This document shows positions 8,784 to 17,341 of a stretch of 64,000 bases of DNA, in pieces (position 1 is the first letter of the stretch; each line of letters begins with the position of its first letter). The DNA comes from an uncultured Porphyromonadaceae bacterium (GTDB lineage Bacteria; Bacteroidota; Bacteroidia; Bacteroidales; Muribaculaceae). The DNA lies in assembly GCA_945873625.1 (NCBI GenBank), contig CAMCDS010000001.1, forward strand, positions 1-64,000, read 5' to 3'. The notes under the pieces were generated by a model. It was given only the letters and a program-made list of their open reading frames with translations. It did no database searches and had not been told where the DNA came from. The position numbers and the translations under genes were made by a program.

Positions 8784-8820
8784 TCGCGCGTGGTTTCCGA
8801 CAATCCGGAACCACGCGCGA
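8784..8820 (+). terminator. Strong hairpin between the lrp-like and YfhO genes
   Basis: TCGCGCGTGG (8784-8793) pairs with CCACGCGCGA (8811-8820), and the stem extends inward by 5 bp around one bulge. No T-run follows, so it may attenuate or protect 3' ends rather than fully terminate. Confidence 0.5.
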
Positions 8821-8865
8821 CGCGCTTTCGCCTCCACCTTCCTCACTCACCCTTTACGCTTCCAA

Positions 8866-11346
8866 ATGAACCGAAAGATACTATACCCCCTTCTGGCCAC
8901 TCTGCTTCTGGCGATAGTGGCCGTTTTTTTCTTTTTCCCCGACGACGTGCAGGGGAATGTGCTGCAGCAGCATGACACCACCCAGGGAATCGCCAACGGA
9001 CAGGAGGTGAAGGCCTACCGGGAGGCCTCGGGAGAGACCTCGCGATGGACCGACTCGCTATTCGGCGGCATGCCTACTTTCCAGATTGCCCCCTCCTACG
9101 CCGCCTCCGGGCTGCTCGGATGGGTGGCGAAGCTCTACGGACTGTGGCTGCCGGCTCCGGCCAACCTCCTCTTCAGCATGATGCTCGGATTCTTCATCAT
9201 GTGCCTCTGCATGAGGTTCAGATGGAGCAACGCCCTCTTCGGCGCCGTGGCCTGGGGACTTTCGACTTACTTCATAATCATCATCGGTGCCGGACACATC
9301 TGGAAATTCGCGACTCTCAGCTACATACCCCCGACAATCGGCGGCATCGCACTCTGTTACCGCGGGAAATACCTCGGCGGAACTGCCCTTGCGGCTCTCT
9401 TCGGCGCGCTGCAGATTCTCAACAACCATATCCAGATGTCGTACTACTTCCTCTTCGTGGTTCTTTTCCTGATGCTCGCATGGCTGTGGGAGGCAATCCG
9501 CGAAAAGAAAGTGGCGCGCTGGCTCATAGCCACAGTCTGTGTGTTTGGCGCCGGAGCTCTCGCCGTGGCAGCCAACTCGACAAGCCTCTACAACACTTAC
9601 GAATACTCGAAGGAGACCGTCAGGGGGCGTGCCACTGAGATTGTCTCCGACAAGGTAGAGGCCGACGGGGCGAAAACCGCCGACGGCATGGACCGCAACG
9701 CCATCACGGCATGGAGCTACGGCATCGACGAGACATGGACGCTGCTCATACCCAACGTGAAGGGTGGCGCCACCATCAAACCCGTAGGCGCTGAAAACCG
9801 GATGATGTCGGTGGCCGACACCGACAAGGCTTCCGACTTCTACCTCACTCCGGAAGAGAGTCAGTTCCTTCAGCAGTGGCCGCAGTATTTCGGCGACCAG
9901 CCGATGACCAACGGCCCGGTCTACGTGGGTGCCTTCGTGCTCGTTCTGGCCATTCTCGCGCTGTTTGTGGTGCCGGGAGCCGTCAAGTGGGCTCTCTTCG
10001 CCGTCAGCATCCTCGCCATAGCCCTTTCGTGGGGACACAATTTCCCCGGACTTACGGACTTCTTCATCGACAATTTCCCGATGTACAGCAAGTTCCGCGC
10101 CGTCTCGAGTTTCCTCGTGGTGGTCGAGTTCACCATCCCGCTTCTTGCGGTGCTCTGCGTGAAGAAGATACTCGACACCCCCGACTTCCTCGCCCGCTAT
10201 AAATGGACGTTCTATGCCGTATGCGGCGTGCCCATGGCCGTATGCCTCATCGGCTGGATAGCCCCCTCAATTTTCGGGCAGCCCTTCAGCATCAACGAGC
10301 TGCAAAGCCTCAACGAGGCGGGTGCATTCAGCAATCCGCAGTATGCCAACGTGCTTGCCGCCATCCGCGAGTCGCGCCTCTCGCTCGTTTCTTCAGACTG
10401 TCTGCGCTCGTTCCTCTTCATCCTCCTCGGCGCCGGCGTTACGCTCCTCTACCTCAAGGGGGCTTTCAAGAGCAAGACGATGCTTGCCTGCGCGCTGGCC
10501 GGCGTGGCTCTCATCGACCTCTTCTGGGTCAACACCCGCTACGTGAATTCCGAGAACTTCGTGGAGCCCGACCCGCAGCAGGCCGTGATAATGCCTACAC
10601 GCGCCGACGAAGCCATCATGGCCGACAAGGACAACTATCGCGTGCTCGACGTGCAGCGCTTCGGAAGCGCCGAGCCCTCATACTTCCACAAGACAATCGG
10701 AGGCTACCACGCAGCCAAGCTCACGCGCTACAACGACCTCATCACCCATCAGATATCGAAAAACAACATGGGTGTGCTCAACATGCTCAACACGCGCTAC
10801 GTGATTACCGGCGGCGACGAGTTTGTGCGCAACCCCGACGCACTCGGCAACGCATGGCTCGTTGACTCAATCAGCTACGTGGCCGACGCCAACGCCGAGA
10901 TGAAGGCCCTCGACTCGCTCGACACGCGCCGCGCAGCCGTGGCCGACAGAAAGTTTGCCGGCGTGCTCGGCGAAGCGGCCGCCATACAGCCCGGCGACAC
11001 TGTCTACGAGACCCGCTATGCCCCCAACCGTCTCAACTACAAGGTGAAGAGCGCCCGCGGAGGCATCGCCGTATTCAGCGAGATCTATTTCCCCTGGGGG
11101 TGGACGGCCACCATCGACGGCAAGGAGGCTCCCATCGGCCGCGTGAACTACGTGCTCCGCGCCATGCGTGTGCCGGCCGGCGAACACAACATCCAGTTTG
11201 AGTTCGACCCGCAGTCGGTGAAGACGGCCGACAAGATCTCGACCGCCTCGATAATCGTAATCTACATCCTTTGCGCGGCAGCCCTGGCAGCAGCCGTCAT
11301 CGCTTTCCGCCGGAGAGCAAGCCGCCAAGAGGAGGAGCTGAAATGA
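8866..11346 (+). CDS. YfhO family membrane protein
   Basis: This 826-residue polytopic protein resembles PF09586 (YfhO), a GT-C-like family linked to glycosylation of cell-envelope polymers in Firmicutes. It has an N-terminal helix (ILYPLLATLLLAIVAVFFF) followed by an extracytoplasmic loop with DSLFGGMPTFQ. Many further helices follow, then a long soluble C-terminal part ending in SEIYFPWGWTATIDG and EHNIQFEFDP, the family's terminal beta domain, and a last helix. In Bacteroidetes the function is not established. The start at 8866 (MNRKILY) begins the first helix. The stop overlaps the ATG of the next gene. Confidence 0.88.
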   Translation: MNRKILYPLLATLLLAIVAVFFFFPDDVQGNVLQQHDTTQGIANGQEVKAYREASGETSRWTDSLFGGMPTFQIAPSYAASGLLGWVAKLYGLWLPAPANLLFSMMLGFFIMCLCMRFRWSNALFGAVAWGLSTYFIIIIGAGHIWKFATLSYIPPTIGGIALCYRGKYLGGTALAALFGALQILNNHIQMSYYFLFVVLFLMLAWLWEAIREKKVARWLIATVCVFGAGALAVAANSTSLYNTYEYSKETVRGRATEIVSDKVEADGAKTADGMDRNAITAWSYGIDETWTLLIPNVKGGATIKPVGAENRMMSVADTDKASDFYLTPEESQFLQQWPQYFGDQPMTNGPVYVGAFVLVLAILALFVVPGAVKWALFAVSILAIALSWGHNFPGLTDFFIDNFPMYSKFRAVSSFLVVVEFTIPLLAVLCVKKILDTPDFLARYKWTFYAVCGVPMAVCLIGWIAPSIFGQPFSINELQSLNEAGAFSNPQYANVLAAIRESRLSLVSSDCLRSFLFILLGAGVTLLYLKGAFKSKTMLACALAGVALIDLFWVNTRYVNSENFVEPDPQQAVIMPTRADEAIMADKDNYRVLDVQRFGSAEPSYFHKTIGGYHAAKLTRYNDLITHQISKNNMGVLNMLNTRYVITGGDEFVRNPDALGNAWLVDSISYVADANAEMKALDSLDTRRAAVADRKFAGVLGEAAAIQPGDTVYETRYAPNRLNYKVKSARGGIAVFSEIYFPWGWTATIDGKEAPIGRVNYVLRAMRVPAGEHNIQFEFDPQSVKTADKISTASIIVIYILCAAALAAAVIAFRRRASRQEEELK

Positions 11347-11900
11347 CCCGGCTCCTGAGCCGTCTGGCCAAGAAATATATGCGTGCACGCCATACCCGAG
11401 GGTTTGGCGTGCACTCTCCGTTTGCCTACGACACTCTGCTGCTGCTCAGAATCAACGGCAAGACGGGATTCTACGCCGACGAGGAGATTGAGGAATGTGC
11501 CCGGCCCGACGGAGGCGCTCAGCTGGCGCGCGACGCCATACGCTTCCACCGCCTCTGCGCCTCGCTCACCGAAGGCGACGTCTACGTCAGCCCGAAAGCT
11601 CCAAGAGCCGTCTCGGAGGCCGTCGGCCTCGCCTCGTCGCAGCTCAACGCCATAGCCACCCGCCGCCTCGCCCCCACATGCTGCGTAGGCTTCTTCATAA
11701 GAGAGACCGACGCCCCGCTCGAGGTGGCCGAAGCCCTCGCCGCCGACTGCCGCACCGTATGGCTGTCGGGCTATTCCGACGAGGAGGTGCGCCGCATCGC
11801 TTCCGACGGAGGAGCCACCCTCACCCTGCTCGGCAACCGTAATTCCATCCTCTTCCGCCGCCCGCAGATGCAGCCGGTGGAATACACGGTCTATCTATGA
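11343..11900 (+). CDS. Unknown protein with an RGFGVHSPFAYD motif
   Basis: The 185-residue protein begins MTRLLSRLAKKYMRARHTRG and carries the motif RGFGVHSPFAYD near residue 20. I associate this N-terminal motif with a Bacteroidetes group of SAM-dependent methyltransferase-like proteins. However, no clear glycine-rich SAM motif (E/DxGxGxG) is visible here, so activity cannot be claimed. The start overlaps the YfhO stop (ATGA), and its stop overlaps the xerD ATG in the same way, so the three genes are translationally coupled. Confidence 0.7.
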   Translation: MTRLLSRLAKKYMRARHTRGFGVHSPFAYDTLLLLRINGKTGFYADEEIEECARPDGGAQLARDAIRFHRLCASLTEGDVYVSPKAPRAVSEAVGLASSQLNAIATRRLAPTCCVGFFIRETDAPLEVAEALAADCRTVWLSGYSDEEVRRIASDGGATLTLLGNRNSILFRRPQMQPVEYTVYL

Positions 11901-12817
11901 TTCTGACCGGAAAGCCTTTCCCCGGGCGCGAGACACTCGTGGCCGACTTCACGGCCTATCTGCGTATGGAGCGCGGACTGGCGGCCAACACCGCCGACGC
12001 ATACCGACGCGACACGGCCCACTTCTTCCAGTTCTGCGACTCCACGGAGCGGAACCTCGAAGCTATCGGGGAAAGCGACATACATGAGTTTCTGGCCACG
12101 CTCCACGAAATCGGAATACAGCCTCGCTCACAGGCCCGCATGCTCGCCGGACTGCGCAGCTTCTTCCGCTTCATGCGTATCGACGGATATATCGTGGCCG
12201 ACCCGTCGGAACTCGTCGAGATGCCGGCGCTGCAGAACAAGCTCCCCGACATACTTTCCATCGAGGAAATAGACGCGATGATCGGCGCCATTCCTCCGGG
12301 TAAGGAGGAATCGCCGCGCAACCATGCCATTATCGAGGTGCTCTACGGAAGCGGCCTGCGCGTCAGCGAGCTGACGGCCCTGCAGATGTCGCACATCGAC
12401 TTTGAAAACAGATATGTGATTGTGGAAGGGAAAGGGAGCAAGCAGCGGATGGTGCCGCTGTCTGACGTCTCTGTGTCGCTGATAGCCGATTACCTCCCCT
12501 TGCGCCGGATGCTCGACATCAAGCCCGGCGACGAAGACACGCTGTTTCTTAACCGCCGGGGAGCGCGACTCACTCGCGTGATGGTGTTCTACATTGTAAG
12601 GCAACTGGCCGAGATGGCCGGTATCAGAAAGAAGGTAAGCCCCCACACGCTGCGCCATTCATTCGCCACCCATCTGCTCGAAGGGGGCGCCAACCTGCGT
12701 GCCATTCAGGAGATGCTCGGCCATGAGTCGATAGCCACCACGGAGCTTTACGTGCACCTTGACCGCACCCGTCTGCGCGACGAGCTTCTCGCCCACCACC
12801 CCCACTTCCGACACTGA
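11897..12817 (+). CDS. xerD: Site-specific tyrosine recombinase XerD
   Basis: This 306-residue recombinase would, with XerC, resolve chromosome dimers at dif. It has an N-terminal SAM-like core-binding domain (FTAYLRMERGLAANTADAYRRD). The catalytic domain carries Arg in YGSGLRVSEL near 153, Lys in EGKGSKQR, HTLRHSFATHLL near 250, LGHESIATTELY near 273 and the nucleophilic Tyr. All catalytic residues are present. It is coupled by ATGA overlap to the unknown gene before it. The length and motifs fit the housekeeping enzyme rather than an element-borne integrase. Confidence 0.93.
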   Translation: MILTGKPFPGRETLVADFTAYLRMERGLAANTADAYRRDTAHFFQFCDSTERNLEAIGESDIHEFLATLHEIGIQPRSQARMLAGLRSFFRFMRIDGYIVADPSELVEMPALQNKLPDILSIEEIDAMIGAIPPGKEESPRNHAIIEVLYGSGLRVSELTALQMSHIDFENRYVIVEGKGSKQRMVPLSDVSVSLIADYLPLRRMLDIKPGDEDTLFLNRRGARLTRVMVFYIVRQLAEMAGIRKKVSPHTLRHSFATHLLEGGANLRAIQEMLGHESIATTELYVHLDRTRLRDELLAHHPHFRH

Positions 12818-12818
12818 G

Positions 12819-12908
12819 AGTATGTTTGAATTTAACATGAATTGATTTAAACATACTTCTGCAAAAAATTCTTTCTATCCCCTTGAAGTTAAACTCAAAC
12901 ATACTCTG
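12819..12908. repeat. Dispersed repeat, short copy D (ends only)
   Basis: Its termini GAGTATGTTTGAATTTAAC and GTTAAACTCAAACATACTC are inverted repeats. Read in reverse complement, it matches both ends of copies B (21771) and C (22347). The roughly 110-bp middle, including the hairpin core, is missing. It starts 2 bp after the xerD stop. Confidence 0.75.
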
Positions 12909-12910
12909 AG

Positions 12911-12945
12911 CCCCGGCGTCAACAAATATTGGGGAACGGGGGTCT
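12911..12945. repeat. Third copy of the 36-bp palindromic repeat
   Basis: The block AACAAATATTGGGGAACGGG (12921-12940) is identical to the core of the perfect inverted pair at 34173-34208 and 34786-34821. The flanks differ by a few bases and one insertion. It lies in the 131-bp gap between convergent xerD and the diacylglycerol-kinase-like gene. Confidence 0.8.
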
Positions 12946-12948
12946 GAG

Positions 12949-13971
12949 CTATTTGCGCAGCAGGGCGTAGCGGATGTCGGACGCCACGTCGGCTATCATG
13001 GAGCGAAGCGGAGAAATCACCGGGCGGAAATCCGGCACCGAAGACGGCACCCTTACGAGCAGGTTGGCCGGCTGAAGACTGATGTCGAGACGGCGACCCA
13101 GCTCCACCGGCTCGCCGTCGATATGCGCGGCTCCGGCCGAAAGGCGCGAGATCGAGGCCGCCGACACGCGGAAGCTGTCGATGAGCGTATTCCGATCGAG
13201 CTGGCCGGTGAAAAGCTCCACCCCGGCGAGAGCCGAGGCGATGAGCGAACCCTGATGCACCACGGTAACGTCGAGAAGGCCGTCGTTGAGCGACGCCTTG
13301 GGCGCGATATAGGCGTTGTTGCCGTATTGGGGCGCGTTGCAGATGGCTATCAGAAAGGCGGTCTCGGTAATCACGCGTCCACCGACCGAAATGGCATACG
13401 ACTGAGGCGAATAGCTGAGATAGTCGAGCAGCACGTTTTTAAGATACGTCATGCGCCCGCGCCGCTTCTCGGCGGCGAAACGTCGGCTCACCTCCGCGTC
13501 AAACCCCACGCCACACGTGCAGAAGAAGGGGCGGTCGTTGATAAGTCCGTTGTCTACCTTCATTGTCGCCCCGTCGATAAGCAGCCGGGCGGCCGAGGTG
13601 AAATCGGGAGGCACGCCAAGCGCGCGGGCCAGTCCGTTGCCGCTTCCGCAGGGGATGATGGCCAGCTCCGTCTGCGAGCCGCGCAGAGCCGAGGCCACGT
13701 CGCTCACAGTGCCGTCGCCGCCGGCGGTAACCACCGTGGCAAAACCGCGCTCCACGGACTCAAGCGCGAAAGCCGCTGCATCGGAAGGCTGCGACGTGGT
13801 GCGCACCTCGAGCGCGGCACCCAGTTCCGAAGCCACACCCTCGATTATCGAAGGGATTGCATCCTTGTTGCGCGTGCCCGACACAGGATTGATTATCAAC
13901 ATTATGCCGCGCCGCCCGTGAGCGTCGTCCGGTGAAAGCGAATCGGATATGAGAGGGGTTGTGGAGCCCAT
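12949..13971 (-). CDS. Diacylglycerol / sphingosine kinase-like protein (DAGK catalytic domain)
   Basis: The 340-residue soluble lipid-kinase-like protein shows the DAGK_cat nucleotide motifs IINPVSGTRNKD near residue 25 and GGDGTVSDVA near 84. ALRGSQTELAIIPCGSGNGLA follows, and the C-terminal YegS/LCB5-type domain includes FFCTCGVGFDAEV. It would phosphorylate a lipid such as diacylglycerol, a sphingoid base or a related amphiphile; the substrate is unknown. The start at 13971 (MGSTTPL) is likely, with another in-frame start at 14028. It is convergent with xerD, and repeat copies fill the gap between them. Confidence 0.88.
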   Translation of the reverse strand: MGSTTPLISDSLSPDDAHGRRGIMLIINPVSGTRNKDAIPSIIEGVASELGAALEVRTTSQPSDAAAFALESVERGFATVVTAGGDGTVSDVASALRGSQTELAIIPCGSGNGLARALGVPPDFTSAARLLIDGATMKVDNGLINDRPFFCTCGVGFDAEVSRRFAAEKRRGRMTYLKNVLLDYLSYSPQSYAISVGGRVITETAFLIAICNAPQYGNNAYIAPKASLNDGLLDVTVVHQGSLIASALAGVELFTGQLDRNTLIDSFRVSAASISRLSAGAAHIDGEPVELGRRLDISLQPANLLVRVPSSVPDFRPVISPLRSMIADVASDIRYALLRK

Positions 13972-14123
13972 TGTCGTGGATAGATGAATTAAGTGGAGGG
14001 TCGGAATCGTCTGCGGAAACTCATCCACCCGATAGATTAACGTCGGCAGACGCGCAAATGTTATTCCGCGATAGCAACAATCCGACGCAAAAAGGCCTCG
14101 CGGAGGTCGAAAAAGGAATTTAT

Positions 14124-14154
14124 TTTGCAGTTTCAGAAATAATTGCTAACTTTG
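14124..14154 (+). promoter_or_regulatory. Promoter of tRNA-Gln
   Basis: TTTG (14124-14127), 19 nt, TAACTTTG (14147-14154). Transcription is expected near 14161, 47 nt before the mature tRNA. Confidence 0.8.
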
Positions 14155-14207
14155 CACCGCTTTCAGGAATCCGCGCCCATGCGCTTGAGATTTCGAAAGA
14201 CAAGGAT

Positions 14208-14278
14208 TGTCTTATGGTGTAATGGTAGCACTGCAGTTTTTGGTTCTGCCTGTCCAGGTTCGAATCCTGGTAAGACAA
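14208..14278 (+). tRNA. tRNA-Gln (anticodon TTG)
   Basis: This is a 71-nt cloverleaf. The acceptor arms are TGTCTTA (14208-14214) and TAAGACA (14271-14277), with an A discriminator. The D arm lies around GGTGTAATGGTAGCAC. The anticodon loop TTTTGGT carries TTG, and the T-arm is CCAGG-TTCGAAT-CCTGG. CCA is not encoded. The T-T pair at the base of the anticodon loop is usual in tRNA-Gln. Confidence 0.95.
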
Positions 14279-14283
14279 CCCCC

Positions 14284-14329
14284 GCAGCCCCTTCAATCGC
14301 CCTCCGGCCATTGCAGGGGCTGCCTTTTT
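14284..14329 (+). terminator. Terminator of tRNA-Gln
   Basis: GCAGCCCC (14284-14291) pairs with GGGGCTGC (14316-14323), and C plus TTTTT follows. Confidence 0.8.
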
Positions 14330-14415
14330 GTAGAGTAAACATTAATTGTCATTAAAGGATACGTGGGGATTATTTCCTTTAGCAAAAGAATCTTAAGCAA
14401 TATAGAGCCGTGGGG

Positions 14416-15651
14416 TCAGCGGGCGACGCGGGAGCGGGCGAAGGCGGCGGAGAGGAGGCCGGTGAGCAGGCCGATGACGGCTACGGGGAGCACGGCGGCA
14501 GCAAGGTCGGTCCACATCAGACGCACGGGGTAGACGCTGATTATCATCGTCTCGGGGTCGCCGTTGAGGCGGATGAGCCCGAAGTGTTCCTGAAGCATTA
14601 CAAGGCCGACCCCAAGAAGTATGCCCCCTAATCCCCCTATGGCGGCCACGAAAAGGCTTTCGAAGAAATATATGCTGCCAATCCCTTTGCGGGTCATGCC
14701 GAGGCTGCGGAGCGTGCGCAGCGACGCCTGCTTCTCAAGCACGAGCATCGAGAGCGTGCTCACAAGGTTGAACGAGGCTATCACGAGTATGAAGAAGAGG
14801 AGAAGGAACGTTACCCATTTCTCTATCTCGATCATGCGGAAATTCACTTCCTGCTGCCTCAGGCGGTCCTTCACCACTGCCGCAGGGCCGAGCATCCGGG
14901 CTATCCGCTCCCCCACTTCCTGCGGGTCGGCGCCGGGCTTCACGCCCACCTCCACGGCCGAGGCCTCGGCGTCGTACTGGAAGAGTGTCCTCGCGACGTC
15001 GATGGGCACTATGACCATGTTGTCGTCGAACTGCGACTGCTGGGCCTGATACACGCCTATGGCTTCGACAGAGTCCTGCATGAACGAGGCCGCCGGATTG
15101 CCCGGATTGATGCGTCCCTCGCGCCTCGGGGCGAATAGGAGCATCGGGGTGCCGAGCGTCCTTACGCCGAGCTGCATGGCGCTTCCTATCGAGAGTATGG
15201 CTCCCTGACGCGACATGCCGTCGTCGCGTGCCGGGAAGTATTCGCTTCCGTCTTTAAGTATGCCGCGTATGCCGGTTATCTTTACATACTCTGCCGGGAC
15301 CACGCCTTTGAGCGTAACGGGCATCTCGTGGGTGTCGTAGAGCGCGAGGGCGTTGTCGGTGAGCGTAGGCGTCGCCGTGGCCACTCCCTCCACTTTTCTG
15401 ATTGCGGCCGCCACCGAATCGGCGTCGGAAAACACTTTCCCTTTGGCCGGAGACACCTCCACCTCGGGCGAGAGGGTGTCGAGCCGGTCGGTGAGCACGT
15501 CGCGGAAGCCGTTGAACACCGACAGCACACACACAATAGCGGCAGTGGCCACAGCGACGCCGGTTATCGACACGGCCGCTATGGCACCTACCGCGCTATG
15601 CGATTTTTTCGACCACAGATAGCGCCATGCTATCCGGGCCGCAAGTTTCAT
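14416..15651 (-). CDS. FtsX-like ABC transporter permease (LolC/LolE type)
   Basis: The 411-residue inner-membrane protein has the layout of a MacB/LolCE-type permease. One N-terminal helix (VGAIAAVSITGVAVATAAIV) is followed by a large periplasmic domain of about 210 residues. Three helices in the FtsX domain come after it (LLLFFILVIASFNLVSTLSML, then LRTLRSLGMTRKGIGSIYFFE, and further). In Bacteroidetes it is usually annotated as a lipoprotein-release or FtsX permease; no ATPase partner gene is adjacent. The start at 15651 (MKLAARIAWRYLWSKKS) matches family N-termini. It follows rbfA by 28 bp. Confidence 0.88.
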   Translation of the reverse strand: MKLAARIAWRYLWSKKSHSAVGAIAAVSITGVAVATAAIVCVLSVFNGFRDVLTDRLDTLSPEVEVSPAKGKVFSDADSVAAAIRKVEGVATATPTLTDNALALYDTHEMPVTLKGVVPAEYVKITGIRGILKDGSEYFPARDDGMSRQGAILSIGSAMQLGVRTLGTPMLLFAPRREGRINPGNPAASFMQDSVEAIGVYQAQQSQFDDNMVIVPIDVARTLFQYDAEASAVEVGVKPGADPQEVGERIARMLGPAAVVKDRLRQQEVNFRMIEIEKWVTFLLLFFILVIASFNLVSTLSMLVLEKQASLRTLRSLGMTRKGIGSIYFFESLFVAAIGGLGGILLGVGLVMLQEHFGLIRLNGDPETMIISVYPVRLMWTDLAAAVLPVAVIGLLTGLLSAAFARSRVAR

Positions 15652-15679
15652 GCCCATCCCTGAACGTATGGGAGACTGA

Positions 15680-16060
15680 TTATTTCTCTTCCTCCTGCCA
15701 GTCGTCGGCCGTGCCCTTGATGGGGTCGGAGGCCAGCAGACGGTCGATGTTCTCGATATAGTCGAGCGAGTCATCGAGATAGAACTGCAGGTCGGGGCAT
15801 TTGCGGAGCACCTGCTTCACGGCCTGCGCGAGCTCGTATCTGACGGTCTTCGACTGGCGCTTGATGTTTTCGAGTATCTCCTGCGCCTTTGCGGGCGGGA
15901 AGATGCTCAGATACACCCTTGCGATGCTGAGGTCGGACGTAACGCGCACTGCGCTCACGCTTACCAGCACGCCGCCCGTCTTGGCTGTCTGGCGGCGAAA
16001 GATCTCGCTAAGCTCACGCTGCACGAGACGCGATATTTTGGCTTGTCTTTTTCCTTCCAT
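15680..16060 (-). CDS. rbfA: Ribosome-binding factor A
   Basis: This 126-residue KH-fold protein helps 16S rRNA 5' end maturation and cold adaptation of the 30S subunit. Typical features are the N-terminal KRQAKISRLVQRELSEIF, then VSAVRVTSDLSIARVYLSIF, and the late LRKCPDLQFYLDDSLDY segment. The length is normal. The ATG at 16060 (MEGKRQAK) is preferred because upstream in-frame residues lack family similarity. It sits between the O-methyltransferase and FtsX-permease genes on the same strand. Confidence 0.92.
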   Translation of the reverse strand: MEGKRQAKISRLVQRELSEIFRRQTAKTGGVLVSVSAVRVTSDLSIARVYLSIFPPAKAQEILENIKRQSKTVRYELAQAVKQVLRKCPDLQFYLDDSLDYIENIDRLLASDPIKGTADDWQEEEK

Positions 16061-16147
16061 TTTCGGTGTGGTTTTGATGACATGGTTCCGGAGAGAGGCG
16101 TCTATTATAGAACGCGGACGGACGCCGGATAGTTTCTGCCGACGCAT

Positions 16148-16783
16148 TTATTTGCGGCGTATCAGCGTCAGCCCGTCGCGAAGCGGAATGATTACCTTCT
16201 CCACCCTGTCGTCGGCCGCCACAAGGCGGTTGAACTCGATTATGCCGCGTGTCTGCGGATTGCGAGTCGACGTCTCCACCACGTGGCCGTCCCAGAGCGT
16301 GTTGTCGGCGAGTATATACCCTCCCGGAGCCAGCAGCTTCATCACCTCAGTGTAATACTCCGGATATTCCCGCTTGTCGGCGTCGATAAACACCATGTCG
16401 AAGTCGCCTCCGAGGCGCGGCATCACTTCGAGCGCGGGGCCGAAATGGCAGTGAATCTTTCTGGCCACCTCCCCGGGTGCCTGTGCGAGATGCCGCCTTA
16501 TGAAGTCTTCAAGCTCGTCGAGGGCCTCTACGGTATGGAGCTCTGCACCCTCTTCGAGCCCTTCGGCTATGCAAAGGGCCGAATAGCCGGAGTAGGTGCC
16601 CAGCTCGAGCACACGCCGGGGGCGTATCATGCGCGTCAGCATCTTCAGCAGCCTCCCCTGCAGATGACCCGAACACATGCGTCCGTTGACGAGGCCACAG
16701 TGCGTGTCGCGGTCGAGGTCGGCGAGCCATGCCGGCTCAGCGTCGATATGCGCTTCGATATAGTCGTCTAAATCCACTTTCAT
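16148..16783 (-). CDS. O-methyltransferase (class I SAM, COMT-like)
   Basis: The 211-residue enzyme of the Methyltransf_3 family transfers a methyl group from SAM to a hydroxyl group, usually catechol-like. Visible motifs are VLELGTYSGYSALCIAEG near residue 60, the acidic SAM-ribose site, and MVFIDADKREYPEYY near 133, which holds the metal-binding Asp. ADNTLWDGHV follows, and the C-terminus is LPLRDGLTLIRRK. The start at 16783 overlaps the aroQ stop in an ATGA arrangement, so the genes are coupled. The natural substrate is unknown. Confidence 0.92.
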   Translation of the reverse strand: MKVDLDDYIEAHIDAEPAWLADLDRDTHCGLVNGRMCSGHLQGRLLKMLTRMIRPRRVLELGTYSGYSALCIAEGLEEGAELHTVEALDELEDFIRRHLAQAPGEVARKIHCHFGPALEVMPRLGGDFDMVFIDADKREYPEYYTEVMKLLAPGGYILADNTLWDGHVVETSTRNPQTRGIIEFNRLVAADDRVEKVIIPLRDGLTLIRRK

Positions 16784-17256
16784 ATCTTTCGGCGCAACAA
16801 CGCTTCTATGGCGGCGGCATACCCTTCGAGGCCGAGCCCGCAGATCATTCCTGCGCACGCAGGAGCCGTAACCGACGTATGCCGGTGCTCCTCGCGCCCC
16901 ATGATGTTGCTTATATGCACTTCCACCGCCGGGATGCCTATAGCGGCTATCGCATCGGCTATCGCATACGAATAATGGGAGTAGGCGCCGGGATTGATCA
17001 CCACGGCGTCGTAATGGCGCAGCTTGTCGGGAGCGCTTCCGGGAGCCAAAAGCCCGGCGAGGGCAGCGTCGGCTTCATGGAGACGGTCGATGATGGCACC
17101 CTCGGAGTTAGACTGGAAACAGTCGATTTCCGCGCGGCCCTCGAACCGCGATACGAGAGCCGCGAAAAACTCACTCCACGACTCATGGCCGTAGACGTCG
17201 GGCTGGCGGCTTCCGAGCAGATTCAGGTTGGGTCCGTTGACGATGAGTATTTTCAA
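16780..17256 (-). CDS. aroQ: Type II 3-dehydroquinate dehydratase
   Basis: This enzyme performs the third step of the shikimate pathway (3-dehydroquinate to 3-dehydroshikimate) as a dodecamer in the cytosol. The protein shows IVNGPNLNLLGSRQPDVYG at the N-terminus with the catalytic Tyr, then QSNSEGAIIDRLHEA, INPGAYSHYSYAIADA and the substrate-binding PAVEVHISN. The start is a TTG at 17256 (reading LKILIVNG, where relatives have MKI). Longer versions would run back into the tRNA-Asp terminator at 17286-17328. The length of 158 residues is slightly long for the family. Confidence 0.93.
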   Translation of the reverse strand: MKILIVNGPNLNLLGSRQPDVYGHESWSEFFAALVSRFEGRAEIDCFQSNSEGAIIDRLHEADAALAGLLAPGSAPDKLRHYDAVVINPGAYSHYSYAIADAIAAIGIPAVEVHISNIMGREEHRHTSVTAPACAGMICGLGLEGYAAAIEALLRRKI

Positions 17257-17285
17257 AGCAGATATTTTGTAAGAGTATATATAAC

Positions 17286-17328
17286 GAAAAATGAGCAGCA
17301 GGAAACCGAAGTTTACTCTGCTGCTCAT
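17286..17328 (-). terminator. Terminator of tRNA-Asp
   Basis: A 10-bp perfect stem, ATGAGCAGCA (17291-17300) with TGCTGCTCAT (17319-17328), is followed on the minus strand by TTTT. It separates the tRNA from aroQ. Confidence 0.8.
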
Positions 17329-17341
17329 CCTCTCTCCTCGG

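Noticed and set aside
11897-12817. Integrase of a mobile element
   Set aside because: Length, motifs and operon context fit housekeeping XerD; no attachment sites or cargo genes are nearby.
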